Origin: Cephalotus follicularis
Lineage: Eukaryota; Streptophyta; Magnoliopsida; Oxalidales; Cephalotaceae
Reading direction: 5' to 3'
NCBI GenBank assembly: GCA_001972305.1
Contig: BDDD01005639.1
Location: 18,947 to 82,946, forward strand
Length of the DNA: 64,000 nt
Numbering within the stretch: the first letter of the stretch is position 1; each line of letters begins with the position of its first letter. Both the position numbers and the translations under genes were made by a program. The notes under the pieces were generated by a model. It ran no database searches and was not told the DNA's origin. It worked only from the letters and a program-made list of their open reading frames with translations. Shown one piece after another: positions 23,131-36,500 of this stretch.

Positions 23131-23704
23131 GTTTTCCATTTCTGTTTTGGACGATGGCTGAGTTTTGGGAAGGAGGACTCTTGCCCTAAATTGTTTATTC
23201 GTTTTCCTTGTTTGTTTACCACGTTTCTGTCTATATGGTAAGCTTTAATCCACCAGATGTTGTCTTTAAACCATACACGATTTTGACAATTAAAACAACA
23301 CGTTTTCTCTTCCTTTTAAACTCATCCTCTGCATTATTTTCAAAGCAACACAACCACTATTTTCTGCTTGTTCATCATCGGTTTGTCTTCAACTGGAGGT
23401 ATTTTCTAAACTAAAGTTTTAGTTTTTGTTATATACTATTGTTAGTGATCGTTAGTTTATCCAAATACTGTTAGAAATCATTTTAATCATGCAAATTGAG
23501 AGAACCTGTTTTCAAAAGTCCTATTGCTATGTTTTACTGTTAAATCCCTATGTTTATGCATCTATACCGTTATGTTTGTGTTTTAAGCAAAGAAAACATA
23601 TTTTAATACTTGCATGCTACCATTTTGTTGATTTATAATTATAAAAATGTATTTGGTTCATGACTGCAACTTTGCATCAACGCGTTCTACCTGTTTTAAA
23701 CTCA

Positions 23705-24060
23705 GAAGCGCCGACGTTTATGCCTTCACTGTCGATGCTTATGCATTGAAAAATTGTTTTGTTTACGTTTTGCGTGTGTTAAAGCGTCGTCTGTTTCTAG
23801 TTTTTGTCGATGCTTTGTTTAAAGCACCGACGCTTTCCTTTGTAAAATCCCAAGTTTTCTTCGACCTTTGTTTCAGCGCTTTGTCCATGTTTTATTCAAA
23901 ACTGTCGACACCTTGGTTTTGGGCGTTGATGCTTTCATAGTATTTTGTCATGCATTGTTTCGACGCTTTGACATGTTTTATCAATGTTTTGCTCTTTTGG
24001 CGTCAACGCTTTCTTTGTAAACTTTGATGCTTTAAGCGTATTTGTCGACGCTTATTTTTC
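23705..24060. repeat. TCGA palindrome cluster 2 of the solo LTR
   Basis: About ten degenerate copies, among them AGCGCCGACGTTT, TGTCGATGCTT, AGCACCGACGCTTT, GGCGTCAACGCTTT and TGTCGACGCTT, 0.86-1.2 kb from the LTR start. Confidence 0.8.
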
Positions 24061-25087
24061 CTCTACAGTTTGTATATGTCATCTTTTATGTGTCTGTCTT
24101 TTGGTAATGTGATATGGTTGGATTGATCTGTCAAGGTTTCGATTAAACCTGTGGTGGAGGTTAAGGTGATTCAGTAATGTGATTTTGATTCGTTTGGGAA
24201 TTGTTTAGTTTTGAGCGGCTAAGGTACGAATTCTCTTTTCTCTGGTTTCTCTATCGGTTTTATTGAAATAAATTCAGAATATGTTTTTGTACGGATAGTT
24301 CCCTTCTTGGTTATCTTCGATCGGTTTTTATTTGAAATAAATTCAGTTCTGCTTTTAAAGAATATGTACGAATTTTCGATATTCCTTTGGTTTTATGAAT
24401 TTCGTTATGCTACAGATTATTTTGTTATGATTTGGAAAATAAAGCCAGCTTTAATGTTTTCTGAAATAAAATATTTCTGACTTTATAAATTCGGTTATGA
24501 TCTGTTTACGGAAATTTTGTACGATCATCTCTTTTATTGTGGAAATTAAAATGAGTTGATTATGAAAATGAACGGATTTCTCGTTTTTGGTTTATTCCTT
24601 CGATTTTTATGGAAATGATTTCAATTTCGCTACGGATTTTCTTTCCTTGATATTTTCGTGTCTTTTATGAAAATGTACGGATTTCTTCGTCTTCAAATAT
24701 TAACCTTTGGTTTTATCTAAAATGATTTAGTTTTGTATGGATACTTTTGTTTTCAATCATTATCCTATGATTTTATTGAAATGAATTCAGATATGTTTTT
24801 CGTATGGACTCTTCGTTTTGGCTATTATGTTTCGATATGATTTAAAACCCATTTTATTACTTTTTAGTAAAGTTAATTATTACTGGTTTTCTAAGTTCAG
24901 CATGATTTCTACTTAAGAAAGTATGCAAATTTTTATGATACAGATTTTGTTATGAGCATGATTTTCAATTACGAAGTATGCTAATGATATGATAATGTTT
25001 TGGATTGGTTTTGGAGTAAACCAATAATTTTCAAATGATTTTTGATAAAATCATTATTTTCGAAATACTGAGAATATATTTGTACCC

Positions 25088-25165
25088 ACCTATGCGGTGT
25101 ACCATAGGCATGTCGTAGGCCTGACACAAGGACATGACACTTCCGTAGCGGTGTGATTAGTTTAC
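25088..25165 (+). other. Triple stem-loop in the solo LTR
   Basis: CCTATG/CATAGG, then CATGTC/GACATG (B has CACGTC/GACGTG), then CCGTAG, whose partner has decayed here to TTACGA. Confidence 0.6.
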
Positions 25166-26064
25166 GACGTCTCTTAATAACTTGTGATAGGATATGGCCA
25201 ACTGAGGCATATGAGTTAACTTTAGCTATTATCAGATTCAGATTCAGATTATGAGAATTGATTGTGTAGTGTCGTACACGTCGTTCCATCAGAGCATGTG
25301 GGCTTTGCAAACCCCTTGCATATATGTATGTATTTAAATCGTTATTGCATCTCTCAGTATAAAACAAGGATTTGGAAAAGTTTGGAAACTGATATGCTCT
25401 GAAATGTATTTACAACTTATACTGATTTGTGAATCAATATATGTATATATGATTTAACATGAGCATTATTTGAATTGCATAAATTCAGTTTATTTATGAA
25501 TAGTTTTGTTTTCGAAAAAGGTTTATACGGTTTTGTTTCGTAATTGCTCTGTTTTGTAAACTGTTTTGTTTTGTAAAATATTCTGTTCTGATTTGTAAAC
25601 TGTTTGATTCATAAACTGGTTCGTTTTTTTTTCGTAATCGTTTTGTTTCGCATTGTAAACTGTTTAGCTCGTAAACTGTTTTATTATTCTATATCCATAC
25701 AGAGGTTTGCTCAGTCGCATTTTTTTCATGCGGCGGGTTATCAGGAGCATTGGGGGCAAGTGTGATGAGAGGAACATCTTGGGTTTGTGGATCACCTAGG
25801 AGTTTGATTCTATCAATTGAATAATAGTTGTATTATGATCACATGTTGACCGGTGTTATGAACAACATTTTGAGATTATGTTAAGGTTTATATTTTTAGT
25901 TTAGATTTTAGAACCACCACGTATGGATGATTTGAATAAATATGTTTTTGGAGAAAACGTTACCCTTTTGTTAAAAATCTGTAAGTTTAGTTTAGCGTGT
26001 GACACACCGATCCTGAATCTGGGGTGTGACAATCCCGGTGCCAGATTGGGGGTGTTACAATTGC

Positions 26065-27380
26065 CCTCAAAACGGAGCATGAAAATATCATCCATTCGAT
26101 ACATAAAACCATCAAGTACGGTGAACATTAATTCATCGATTACAACAACAATTTAACGATACTCAAAAGGGAATACAATCTCATCATCCCTTACACATCA
26201 ACTCAACCACTTTATCCAATACATAATTCCATCATTTCAATAACACATTAATACAGTTATCAAAGTACAAGTTCAACATTCTCTTCAATACAACCATGAC
26301 CATTACAATATAATGTAATTTAAACAACCTTCAGAATAGAAGCTTCCAACACAGCTTCAGCAGCACTTGTCCGATCGCCTCTGTCAATCTGAAATTGTAC
26401 TCGGCTAAGTAGAGGAAATATAAATACCTTTCGGGGTCAATGATAATGAATATCATGTAATGAATGCGTAATGATGCAGTACAATATATATACAATACGT
26501 ATTTGTATTTGTATCTCGATTAATAGGTACGCAATCATGCCAAGTGGCTACATCAACACAATCCATCAATCATGTCACTAAGGAGCAATCAATCCAATCA
26601 GAATTTGATAAACACCAGCCGTAGGTTAGTATTACCTCACATCGGTGCTAACCGGCCCATAGGCGGAGGAAAGCTCGATTAATAATTGAGACTCACCGGC
26701 ACATGGCGAAGGAAAGTTCAACAAACAAATGAGGCTGACCGGAACATAGGTGGAGGAAAGCTCATAGTGTGGTGTCCTTGCCATCCCCTGGCCCCCAAGG
26801 CACAACCTGCCATTAGCATAAGTGACAACCTCCATCACCGCACTAACAGTGTAACAATCACAGTCGATCAATCGATCAAAACAATCCATTTCAATTAATT
26901 TATAAGTTTATAAAATACTTAAGATAACATATTTATTAAAATGTATAACAATCCGTAAAACCATATTTCAATCTTTGAAATAACTTTCAATTCTTCGAAA
27001 ATATACATTTATCAAATATACATTTTCGTGTAAAATAATGATTTCATTTTTAAATCATGAATGCATTCTCAAAATGGAAAATTATTTTAGAAATTATATA
27101 CAATCCAATTCTCAGTTCAATCCATAATAGTTATGCAATGCAAACATATGCTCAGATGCACCTAGACTCATTCTAAGCTCAACGGATGCCATCTAAGCAA
27201 AAACACCCAAACAGTAGCTTAAGCGTCCACGTTTAACTCATAGGCGTCAACGCTTATGTCCTTTAAGCGTCGATGCTCAACTCCATAGCGTCTACGATTT
27301 AACCAGAAACATTTGCGTCAATAATCGTCTTTGGCGTCGGCGCTTCAAGGTATGGATCCTTGAGCGTCGGCGCTTATCAT
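26065..27380 (-). repeat. 5' LTR of element F, piece 2
   Basis: Continues piece 1 after the solo LTR and runs to the insertion of H at 27381. Matches LTR C (6182-6780) from about 26741. Holds the sequence ACTCGGCTAAGTAGAGG near 26400 (minus-strand CTTAGCCGAGT, the conserved LTR tail) and part of palindrome cluster 2 (27215-27375). Confidence 0.8.
27215..27375. repeat. TCGA palindrome cluster 2 of LTR F, part 1
   Basis: AGCGTCCACGTTT, GGCGTCAACGCTT, AGCGTCGATGCT, GGCGTCGGCGCTT and GAGCGTCGGCGCTT. Element H landed immediately beside the last copy; the rest of the cluster is at 46835-47065. Confidence 0.8.
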
Positions 27381-28589
27381 TGTCACACCCCGTTTCCCAC
27401 AATTTACAACATTTAAGGTGGTAAAAGCAATCAACACATTATAATCCGGCTTATAGGAAATTACGAATAATTTAAAACTTTTCAATTGCGGAAGCATTGT
27501 GTAAATAAGCCGAATATAAATACGCATCATGCATCCCATACTACACGATGCTAATAGTTCGATAACATTTCCCAAACATTGTTGATCGCCCACAAAAAGC
27601 GTGATTACAAGTACATAATAGAAACAATACGATATCCATCAATACATGACAGATATAAAATCCCACATTACAATAATCCAATTTCAAAATCATTGTTCAT
27701 TATTCCAGTACATAAAATAAGAGAAACCACTCAATCTTCTCCTTAAGTCTCCTTGCGTGCTCCATATCAAATCCCACTCCATCAATCTGTTACAGTAGGG
27801 GGTTAGCCTTTGTCCTCACCCGGCTAAGTAGAAAAGTTCATAAATGTAGTTCGAGGTCAATGGTAATGCGTATAATGAATGAGTGCATACTGATGCAGTA
27901 CTGTATATATATCGCAGTAATACGTATATAATTATATATATGCATGTTCACTGTACAAGTATAACCCTATAAGGTTACATCAACACAAGCAGTAAATATG
28001 TCCCAAAAGGAACCAGACAAACAGGACGTTACGATCGTCGCCACCTCCTGGCCCCAACGTCATACACTCTTACCTCATCCCCGTTTGCGAACGGTTTGAA
28101 GCAAGTCCTCCGTATAGGTTGCTCAGCATGGCTGCTAAACAAGCAACAAGTTACTAGCACAGTTGCTGAGTAATCAACAATCACAAACATAGCACAGTAC
28201 AAGCCAAGCAATAAAATATAATTACTTGATCGAAATATATTTATTTAAAATATATTACTCCGTTCCAGGTTGTTATAAGTCATAGTACTTAAAACAATTC
28301 ATTTGATTGTATAGCCAATCTTTTAAACATTTCTCCGTCTTTGGAAAATATTTTCCCCAATCATTTCAAAATATATAATTTTTGGCAAATATACATTTTC
28401 GTACAATAATGATTTTAGTAATCGTGCAAGCTTTTCCAAAACGGTTAACACTTTTAGAATCAACCACAATTCAATTCACAGTTCAGTAACAATTCAAATG
28501 CAAGGCAAACATATGCTTAGAATGCACCTAGGGTCATTGGTATTAAACCTAGGCCTATCTATCACCTCTTCTAAAGGTCGATTTCCTTC

Positions 28590-28885
28590 TGTGATAGTTG
28601 GCTTTTTTCCATAACAGTCGGCTGTTCTTCCTCAGCTGTCGACTGGTCTATCATGAGTAACAAACAGTCGGCTGTCTTCCTTAGACAGTCGGCTGTTATG
28701 GGCAAGAAACATATGCACAGTCGACTGTTCTTCCTTAGCAGCCGGCTGTTTAATTGAGCAGTCGACTATTTTACTTCAACAGTCAGTTGTTCCGGGCGAG
28801 TAACATATGCACAGTCAACTGTTTTCCTTAACAATCGGCTGTGTACTTTGAGCAGTCGACTGTTTTAATACAAGAGTCGGCTGTT
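28590..28885. repeat. TCGA palindrome cluster 2 of LTR H (left)
   Basis: More than ten copies or near-copies of CAGTCGACTG, many as CAGTCGGCTG, spaced 15-35 bp. Confidence 0.85.
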
Positions 28886-29689
28886 CTGCAAAAACCAGTA
28901 GCATGCAATCCCTCTATTTCATTCAATCAGACAATTGCAAGCCATTACAACACATTCATACCACAGAATATCATCAATGTTCACTTTATAGTCCATAGAC
29001 ATAACTCAGTTCATGCATTATTCTCCGTTTATCATAATTCAAGTCCAACCATGGTAATGCATGAAAACCAATCAATTCTCAATCGAAATACAGTGTACAT
29101 GTCAGATTGTTCAATAATAGTAACATGACATTTAAGCCAGGAATTCCACAGTTCAGCAACTACACAATTCATTTATGACATCACTATTCTTGAACTCAAA
29201 TAGCATGCATAAAATTTTATACAAATTTCCCCAACCTCTTGATTTCCAGTTAGAAATCTGTAAGTCCACCTCTTTAAGTCACCTTTCCAGTAACCTTGAG
29301 CTCCCAGTAGCTCCAAGAACAAACCAGTAGCTCCAACCCAAGCTCCAAGCTTCAACAATGGAGAATCCTCTCAATTCTCACTATCTTCTCTCTCAATTTC
29401 TCTTGTTCTTTCTTATCAGGTTACAGGGTGAAAGAGACGAAGGGAAGAGTGTTTTTATGTAGTCTTCTCCCCCTCAGCCTATTTGCATGGCACTAATGGC
29501 CATTCTCTCACATTATCACTTGCATGCACACACACTTGTCACTCTTTCTCTCCCCCTCAGTCCTTGTAGGTCCTGGAGTTGTGGTGCATGCCCAACACAT
29601 TTTATTGCATGTGATGGCTCCTAAAGATGCCCTTCCCTTGTAATTTTTGCATGTGATCCCGCCATATGTAAAAAAACAGAGCATAATCC

Positions 29690-29845
29690 AGTCGACTGTT
29701 CTTCCCTGACAGTCGACTGTCCTTTTGGTAGTTTGTTGTCATGTGGCTCGATAGCCCGCCAGTCGACTGGTTCCTCATGCCAGTCGACTGTTCCATTAAA
29801 CAGTCTCCCAGTAGGCTGGTTCATCATACCAGTCGACTACCCAAG
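29690..29845. repeat. TCGA palindrome cluster 1 of LTR H (left)
   Basis: CCAGTCGACTG, ACAGTCGACTGT, CCAGTCGACTGG, CCAGTCGACTGT, CCAGTAGGCTGG and CCAGTCGACTA, 139-294 bp from the LTR 5' end. Confidence 0.88.
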
Positions 29846-29984
29846 TGTACCTCACACTTCTAAATGCTTTAAGTTAGATTCAAATTCAAGACATCGGCTA
29901 GGAAATTCATCTTTTTATTAATTCAAGATAAAAATTACATCGATAATTACCATAGTACATTTAATAGAATTTCCGGGCGTTACA

Positions 29985-29998
29985 ATCCCCCCACCTTC
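29985..29998 (-). other. Polypurine tract of element H
   Basis: Minus strand: GAAGGTGGGGGGA against the 3' LTR edge, at the position expected for plus-strand priming. Confidence 0.6.
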
Positions 29999-30027
29999 AA
30001 AGAATTCATCCTCGAATTTAAAAATCT

Positions 30028-31400
30028 CTAGAATAAGTGAGGATAAATCTCTCGAATATCCTCTTCCCCTTGCCAAGTCGCCTTATCCGGATGATGAAAC
30101 TTCCATTGAACCTTTTCCATCGAAATGGTTCGGTTCCTCAATACCTGCGTCTTCCAATCCAGGATCCTCATGGGTGACTCCTCGCAAGAAAGATCATCCC
30201 TCACCGTAATCAAGTCATAATCCAAAACATGTGATGGATCTTGGATATAACCTCGTATCATTGATACATGGAAGACATCATGTACGCTTGACAAGGTAGG
30301 AGGCAAGGCCAGCTGATAAGCTACCTCCCCAACCCTCTCCAGAATCTCAAAGGGACCAACGTAGCGTGGTGCTAATTTCCCTTTCTTCCCGAATCTTTGC
30401 ACCCCTTTCCACGGAGATACTTTCAAAAACACGTGATCTCCAACATCGAAGGTCAAAGGCGTTCTCTTCACACTGTCGACATAGCTCTTCTGCCGACTAT
30501 GAGCTACAAGTAGCTTCTCCTTGAGAACTTGACTTTCTCCGAAGTCTCTTCCACCAAATCAGACCCAAGCAATGGTCGCTCACCAACCTCGTCCCAACAG
30601 ATGGGCGATCTACACTTCCTCCCATACAGTGCCTCATATGGTGCCATACCAATACTCGAATGATACCTGTTATTATAAGAAAACTCTATCAACGATATAT
30701 GGTCCTCCCAAGTACCAGTGAAGTCAATCACACATGCTCGGAGCATATGCTCCATGGTCTGGATGGTACGCTCTGACTGTCCATCTGTCTGAGGGTGAAA
30801 TGTAGTACTGAGATTCAATCTCGTTCTGAAGGCTGTCTAAAATCTCTTCCAGAAGTTGGAAGTGAACATTGAATCCCTATCACAAACCATGCTCACTGGA
30901 ACACCATGCAGTCTCATAATCTCTTTCATATACAATAGAGCCAACTTGCTCGCTGAATCAGTGACGTGTGTAGGCAAAAAGTGTGCTGACTTGGTGAGTC
31001 TATCAACAATAACCCACACCGCATTATGATGATGTCTAGTCAGTGGAAATCTAGAAACAAAGTCCATCGTCATGTGTTCCCATTTCCACTCTGCCACTGG
31101 TAATGACTACAACAGTCCTGCTGGCTTCTGATGTTCAACTTTGACCCTGTGGCAAGTCAAACACTTAGCAAGATATCTAGCAATATCCCGCTTCATACCA
31201 GACCACCAGTAATTCCTCTTCATGTCATGGTACATCTTCGTGCTACCAGGATGAATGCGATACTGAGATTGATGAGCCTCGTACGATAATTCACCCTTCA
31301 ACATATCATCATCTGGAAGGCATACCCATCCCCGAAATCTCAGTAAACCGTCGGGATGTACCCGAAAATCCAACTCCGGTCCCAGATTCTCTTGAATTTT
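30028..31400 (-). pseudogene. Element H integrase and chromodomain-like tail
   Basis: Same family as the D integrase. Pieces: 31373-31107 with the HHCC region (ends CHRVKVEHQKPAGLL, H and C residues in place); 31097-30837 with the first two catalytic Asp (MDFVSRFP and VCDRDSMFTSNFW); 30818-30504 with the Glu (QSERTIQTM); 30471-30028 with the SH3-like and chromodomain-like tail ending YPHLF. Stops or shifts separate the pieces, so no full-length protein can be made. Confidence 0.85.
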
Positions 31401-33188
31401 CTACAATTCAGGATCATACCACTGAGCATTCTTTATCTCGTCAAACAATGCTGGCTGTGCATGAATACTAGCAACAAAGACTCCTGGTGATCGTGCAAAT
31501 GGAGTCACACTCTGGAAATCCTCCAACATCCTCCACTGAGACACCATCGTACCAGCTATCATAGCTTTACGACTCAATGCATCAGCGACAACATTCACTT
31601 TCCCTGGATGGTCCTGGATGCTACAATCGTAGTCATTGAAGAACTCCACCCATCTCCGTTGCCTCATATTCAATGCATCTTGGAAGAAAAAGTATTTCAA
31701 ACTCTTGTGATCCGTAAAAATCTGAAACTGCACCCCATACAAATAATGTCTCCATTTCTGAAGAGCAAACACAACCGCAGCCAGTTCAAGATCATGCGTC
31801 GGGTAATTTTCTTCATATGGCTTTAGCTTCCGCGAAGCATAAGCTATCACTCTACCTCGTTGCATCAATACGCAACCCAACCCCTTACTCGATGCATCAC
31901 TGTATACCGCAAGGTCCTCGTTACCCTCGGGCAATGCCAAAATAGGAGCAGTAATCAACCGATCCTTCAGCTCTCGAAAGCTGTTCTCACAATCCTCGTC
32001 CCATATGAACAAAGTTTTCTTTTGTGTCAACCTTGTCAATGGTACGGCAATCCTCTAGAAGTTCTAGATGAACCTCCGATAGTAACCCGCCAAACCAAGA
32101 AAACTGCACACCTCTGTCACATTCCTCGGTTGGGGCCAATCTCGTGCCACCTCAGTCTTTGAGGGATCCACAGCCAAACCCTCTTCGGATACAATGTGAC
32201 AAAAAAAGATTACATGGTATAGCCAAAATTCACATTTGCTGAATTTGGCATACAACTGCTGTTCCCTGAGAGTCTGCAAAACCAACCTCAGATGGCAAGC
32301 ATGCTCCTCCTCGCTCCTCGAATACACTAGTATGTCATCAATAAACACAACGACAAAATGGTCCAAGTAAGGTCAAAACACATCGTTCATTCATGACATG
32401 AATGCAGCCGGTGCATTGGTAACACCAAACGGCATCACAAGGAACTCGTAGTGACCATACCTTGTCTGGAAAGCAGTCTTCTCAATATCTCCTTCCCTCA
32501 CCCTCAGCTGGTGATAACCCTACCTCAAATCGACCTTCGAGAACACCTTCAATCCTTGCAACTGATCAAACAACTCCTCAATATATGGTAGAGGATATTT
32601 GTTCTTAATCGTTGCCTTGTTCAATATCCGGTAATCGATACAAAGTCTCATCGACCCATCTTTCTTCTTCACAAACAGGACAGGTGCACCCCACGGGGAA
32701 ACAATAGGTCAAACAAAACCCTTATCGATTAGATCTTACAACTGTAATTTCAGTTTTCTCAATTCTGCAGGAGACATTCTATAAGGTGCTTTAGAAATAG
32801 GAGCTGTACCTGGTATAAGATCAATAACAAACTCCATATTCCTCCTCGGTGGCAATGACTCTAAGTCTGCAGGATACACATCCGGAAATTCACTCGCAAT
32901 AGGAATTTCCTCAATACCCAATCCCTTATCTTTTCTCTGGTCAATCACATAAGCAATATATCCTTTGCATCCCTTCTCGAGATACCTCGATGCACGGATG
33001 AAGGATATAATCGGTGTAGAAAACCCCTTGTCTCCCTTCAATTGGAAAATAGTGCCATCGGGCAGACGAAAATGAACAGTCTTGCTGTAGTAGTCCATGT
33101 AAGCATGATGTGCTGAATGCCAATCCATCCCCAAGATGACATCGAAGTCATGAATGGGCAATACAATCAGGTCTCTGTACAGTGAAAT
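31401..33188 (-). pseudogene. Element H RT, RNase H and C-terminal protease
   Basis: RNase H lies within 32039-31401 ([36 protein letters not shown]). RT motif [14 protein letters not shown] lies at 32366-32330, with earlier palm segments up to 32740. 33161-32736 encodes the protease end (DFDVILGMDW) and linker. In-frame stops include TAG at 31401 and a TAG pair near 32055-32065 (former CAG), TGA near 32374 and 32708 (former CGA) and TAA at 32736. The protease is split by solo LTR G at 33189. Confidence 0.82.
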
Positions 33189-36100
33189 TGTAACGGACTG
33201 TATTAATTTTGGGTAAATTGATGTTTGGGCTTGGGGGAAATTTTTTTTCTCTTTTCACCTTGGTTGTGGTTGGTTTGGGCTTTTCTTTTCCTTGGGTAAG
33301 TGTTGGTTTGGTTTGGGCTTTGTGGAGGCCCAAAGGGTTGTATTTGGTTAAGAGGTAAAAGTTGTTTAGATGGTGTTGGGATATGTGCAAAGCTTGTTTA
33401 GGAAGCTTGTTAGTTGACTTCGGTAGATATCATGTCCATCACCTCACATCAAAATAAGCAGTTGGGAGAGTGAGCCTTCATCTTTCATCTTCTTCTTTGT
33501 CTTTCTTTTGAAGCTTTGAGCTTTGTTTGAGGTTGGAACTTTCTTTCACCCATCTACACGTCTAGCAGGTGAGAGTTCTCCTCAGTTTGTTTGGGTGCAT
33601 CGCATGGTTGGTACAGGCACGACCTTTGGGGACGAGGAAGAGCTTCGCCTTGGTTTTCATGGTTGTATGTGGTTCTTGCATAGATTCAGAGGTGTTGTTC
33701 TTGGTAGCTAAGCGTTGTTGTGTGTTGGTCTTGCAGAGGAAGATCTAGGCACGGAGTCCGCACAACAAGGAAGCTAGTTGAGAAAGCTACGGATACTAGT
33801 GAGTGGGATGTTCTTGTTTCTATCAATTGATAACTGAGAGTTTATTGATTTTACCCTTCCATGATATTATCTTTGACTAGGATTTCTTCTCCTATCATCT
33901 TGTTGATATTGCATGTGAATACTGCTTTGCCTGGGTTGAACTTGTTGTTTCCCTTTCTTGTTGAGTAGTCATGCTTTAATTGATACCATGTGTTATTGTC
34001 CTTGCATACTGGTTACTGAGTGCTGGTTACTTGGTTGTGTATGAGATTGCCGGCACGAGATGGTCTAAGTGGTGATACACTTACCTCTGAGCCGAGGTTC
34101 TCCTCTGTTATCTCGTCAAGGGCGATGCTGAGCGGTGATTCGCGGGCCCCTTGGATGATACAAACGCTATGTGATTACCGACGAGGTAGCTTCTCGATCG
34201 AGGTTCACCTAGTGTAGTCCTGAGCTCGTGATTACTGACGAGGGTGGGCTTGCGTAGCCCCTCATTCGAGGTTCATGTAGTGAGGTGCGCCAACGTATGA
34301 TTTTCCGGGGGAGGAGTGCTTGCGTAGCCCTTCTACCAATGTTCATGCGATGCCCTGGAAGTGGGTATCTATATTGAGTATATGAGGCATGTGTTCAATC
34401 CTATAGCCCATGACCGCGTTGATAGAACGTCAACGAAGTTTATTATGTATGCTGCCGAGGTGGTTCCGGCTATGGAAGTGTGTGAGTCGTTTATGCAAGT
34501 GCGTGTGTGGAATGTGCTTGTGATTGATACAGCACCAGTAGTCCCCTTGACAATTGTTGATCCTTAGAGTTGATCTTTTGTTGATCCTTGGCATGTTCTG
34601 ATATATATAAAATGTTGTTTATCTCCTTTTCTTGATGTCAGTCATTGAGTTGGTAGCTCTGACATCTGCTCGGACTTTCCTTTGTTATCGATATCCTTGT
34701 ATACTTTCACCTCTGCCTTGTTTTGTTGAGTAGGGGAGATGGGTTGTCTCTGGCCCAGTTGGGGCAGGGCACGTTCACTTGACTCTTGGTACCCCGGTGG
34801 AAGTGGATCACCCAGGATACTCCTTGATCTCACTCACTAGTCAGTTGGACTAATCCCCTCTCAGTTTTGTGTGCAGAGGGAGTAGGGCAGCAGTGTTCTT
34901 GAGATCCACTAAGGACAGCTTGTTGAGAGAGGTAGACGTCGTACGCATCACCTTAGGATAGCTCCTAGGCCACGAGCACCTTCAAGAATTTGGGGACATT
35001 CTTGGGGTTTTTGTATAGTTTTTTTTAATATCTATGCCTTGTAAAACCTTCTTGTAACTTGTGTAAAACTCTTGGTTGTTGGGCATCTTCGGTAGTTTTC
35101 CCGGGACCGTGTATATAATTCTTTTTCCATTTTATATACTTGTTGTTTGTGCTGTTCTCTTAGCCCTGGCGCTGTTTTTGCTTAAGTGTTTGGGTGTGCA
35201 GGGATGACATGTGAGTTCGGGGGTTGTTCAACCCATGGCAGGGGAGCAGGTCTTCCCAGCCCTGGCCTTGGTGAAACTGCAGTGTTTCTCCTCGAGCCTT
35301 TCGTGCGTGGCACCTCTGTTGAGATGCCAGAGTAAGGGTCGCTTTGATCATGGTTGGTCAAATCCTAGGTTGACTTCTCAGCTCAAGTTGGTTGACCCTA
35401 AGCTGGAGTCTAGTGGCGTCCCCGGGTGTTGTTCTCCGGCATGCCGTAGGTGCTAAGTGGAGGTAAGCAGTTTTATTTAGTTTTGCCCGACCTCCCGACC
35501 TCAGAGCAGCTCGGTCCTTGGAGACATTTTGGTGGGTGAGCCCTGGTGGATCCCCTGGGCACCTGGCCAGGGTGAGTTTTCTTCTCCGTAGTATAGTTCG
35601 AGTGTTCGTGGGACCTCGGGTGGTTGTCCCATGTGCTTGGCGTTTGTCCCCAGGCCCCTGGTGTTGATCCCAGGCATAGCCTTTTGTTAAGTATTGTCAT
35701 CCAATGAGGACATGTCTGAGGATGGCTCATCCTGGGAAGGCATGTCTTAGGATAGGGCGCGGGCCTAGTCTGTGTTACGTTATGTTCTGTTGGCATCCCT
35801 TGCCCGGGACCCTAGGCAAGACGTAGTGTTGCGTTCTCTACCCTGGCTCCCTTCCCTAGCATGTTCCTTTAGTGGAACGGTGCGTTTAGGCAGCAGATGT
35901 GGTGCGCGTTCCCTTTAGTTAAATGGTGCGTTTTCTATGTGGGTGTTGGACACGTTTCTTTTGGTTAAACGGTGAGTTTTGGGGACAGTTTAAGTAAGGG
36001 TTCTTTTGTGGTTTTACCCTTCCTTCTTTTCTCTTCCCTGCTCGGGCATTTCTCATTTTATGCCCTGGGTGCATTTGGCCTGGAGAGCGCGGCTCTCCTC

Positions 36101-36239
36101 GATAGCGTGTTTTAACGCCTGCCCTGGCCTTAGAGTTAACCTTGGTGTTTGTTGGGTTTTGGTTAGGGATCCAGGTGAGGGATCCTTCCACCTGGCACGG
36201 CCGTCCTCAGACGGGGTTGCTCGGGAATGGGGCGTGTCA
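33189..36239 (+). repeat. G: solo LTR (3,051 bp) inside the protease of H
   Basis: TGTAACGGACTG to GGGGCGTGTCA, flanked by GAAAT (33184-33188) and GAATT (36240-36244), a 5-bp duplication with one change. The interrupted protease continues at 36245 (matching D 15060). It shares with E1 a hairpin-repeat zone and the tail TCAGTTGGACTAATCCCC (E1: TCATTTGGACTAACCCC). No protein domain is inside. Orientation is inferred from E1 similarity. G-rich blocks and long pyrimidine runs occupy 35160-36240. Confidence 0.82.
34158..34350. repeat. Diverged hairpin repeats in G
   Basis: Three units of about 65-75 bp, each with GAT(T)A..GACGAGG, a variable middle with GTAGCCC, and TCGAGGTTCA or a relative. Related in plan to the E1 array at 20322-20568. 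Confidence 0.6.
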
Positions 36240-36500
36240 GAATTACCCGCCATAGACATCTCACAACTCCTATACACAACATCTGTACACATGGAAACTC
36301 CAGCGGGTGTATTCACATCCAAGATATATGGCATACAGTAAGGTGTTATATCTAAACATGATGCAAATCGTGAGGAAATAAAATAATGTGATGCTCCAAG
36401 GTCCATCAATACTCTAGCAAAAAAACCATGAATATACAGTGTACCTCCAACAACCGAGGTAGACTCTGGAACCTCTGTCTGTGAAAGGGTAAAAACTCTA
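36240..36500 (-). pseudogene. Element H protease, N-terminal part
   Basis: Minus-strand 36409 downward encodes the active-site region with D-L-G-A (LMDLGASHYFISS) in place of D-[ST]-G, and the next strand (DVNTPAGVSM). The preceding GRVFTLSQTEV segment links to gag. The rest continues at 33188 across solo LTR G. Confidence 0.8.

Larger units (their letters stand above)
22848..26059 (+). repeat. Solo LTR (3,212 bp), same family as LTRs A and B
   Basis: TGTAATATCCCGG to GGGGGTGTTACA, flanked by a perfect 5-bp target duplication (ATTGC). No interior sequence, so it is the product of recombination between the two LTRs of a full element. It is the reference copy of the A/B family: palindrome clusters at 22940-23130 and 23705-24060, triple stem-loop at 25088-25165, conserved tail at 25702-25805. 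Confidence 0.92.
27381..29984 (-). repeat. 3' LTR of element H (2,604 bp)
   Basis: TGTCACACCCCG to GGGCGTTACA. Palindrome clusters 28590-28885 and 29690-29845 use CAG/CTG arms. TATA-like ACATAAAAAC on the minus strand at 29451-29460. Conserved tail (TTAGCCTTTGTCCTCACCCG) near 27806. Confidence 0.88.

Noticed and set aside
28590-28885. Regularly spaced palindromes considered as a CRISPR array
   Set aside because: Spacing is irregular, units are degenerate and 10-14 bp, the host is a plant and there are no cas genes.
35160-36191. Open frames in the right part of G
   Set aside because: Short, on both strands, Pro/Arg-rich from base composition; no domain and inside a solo LTR.
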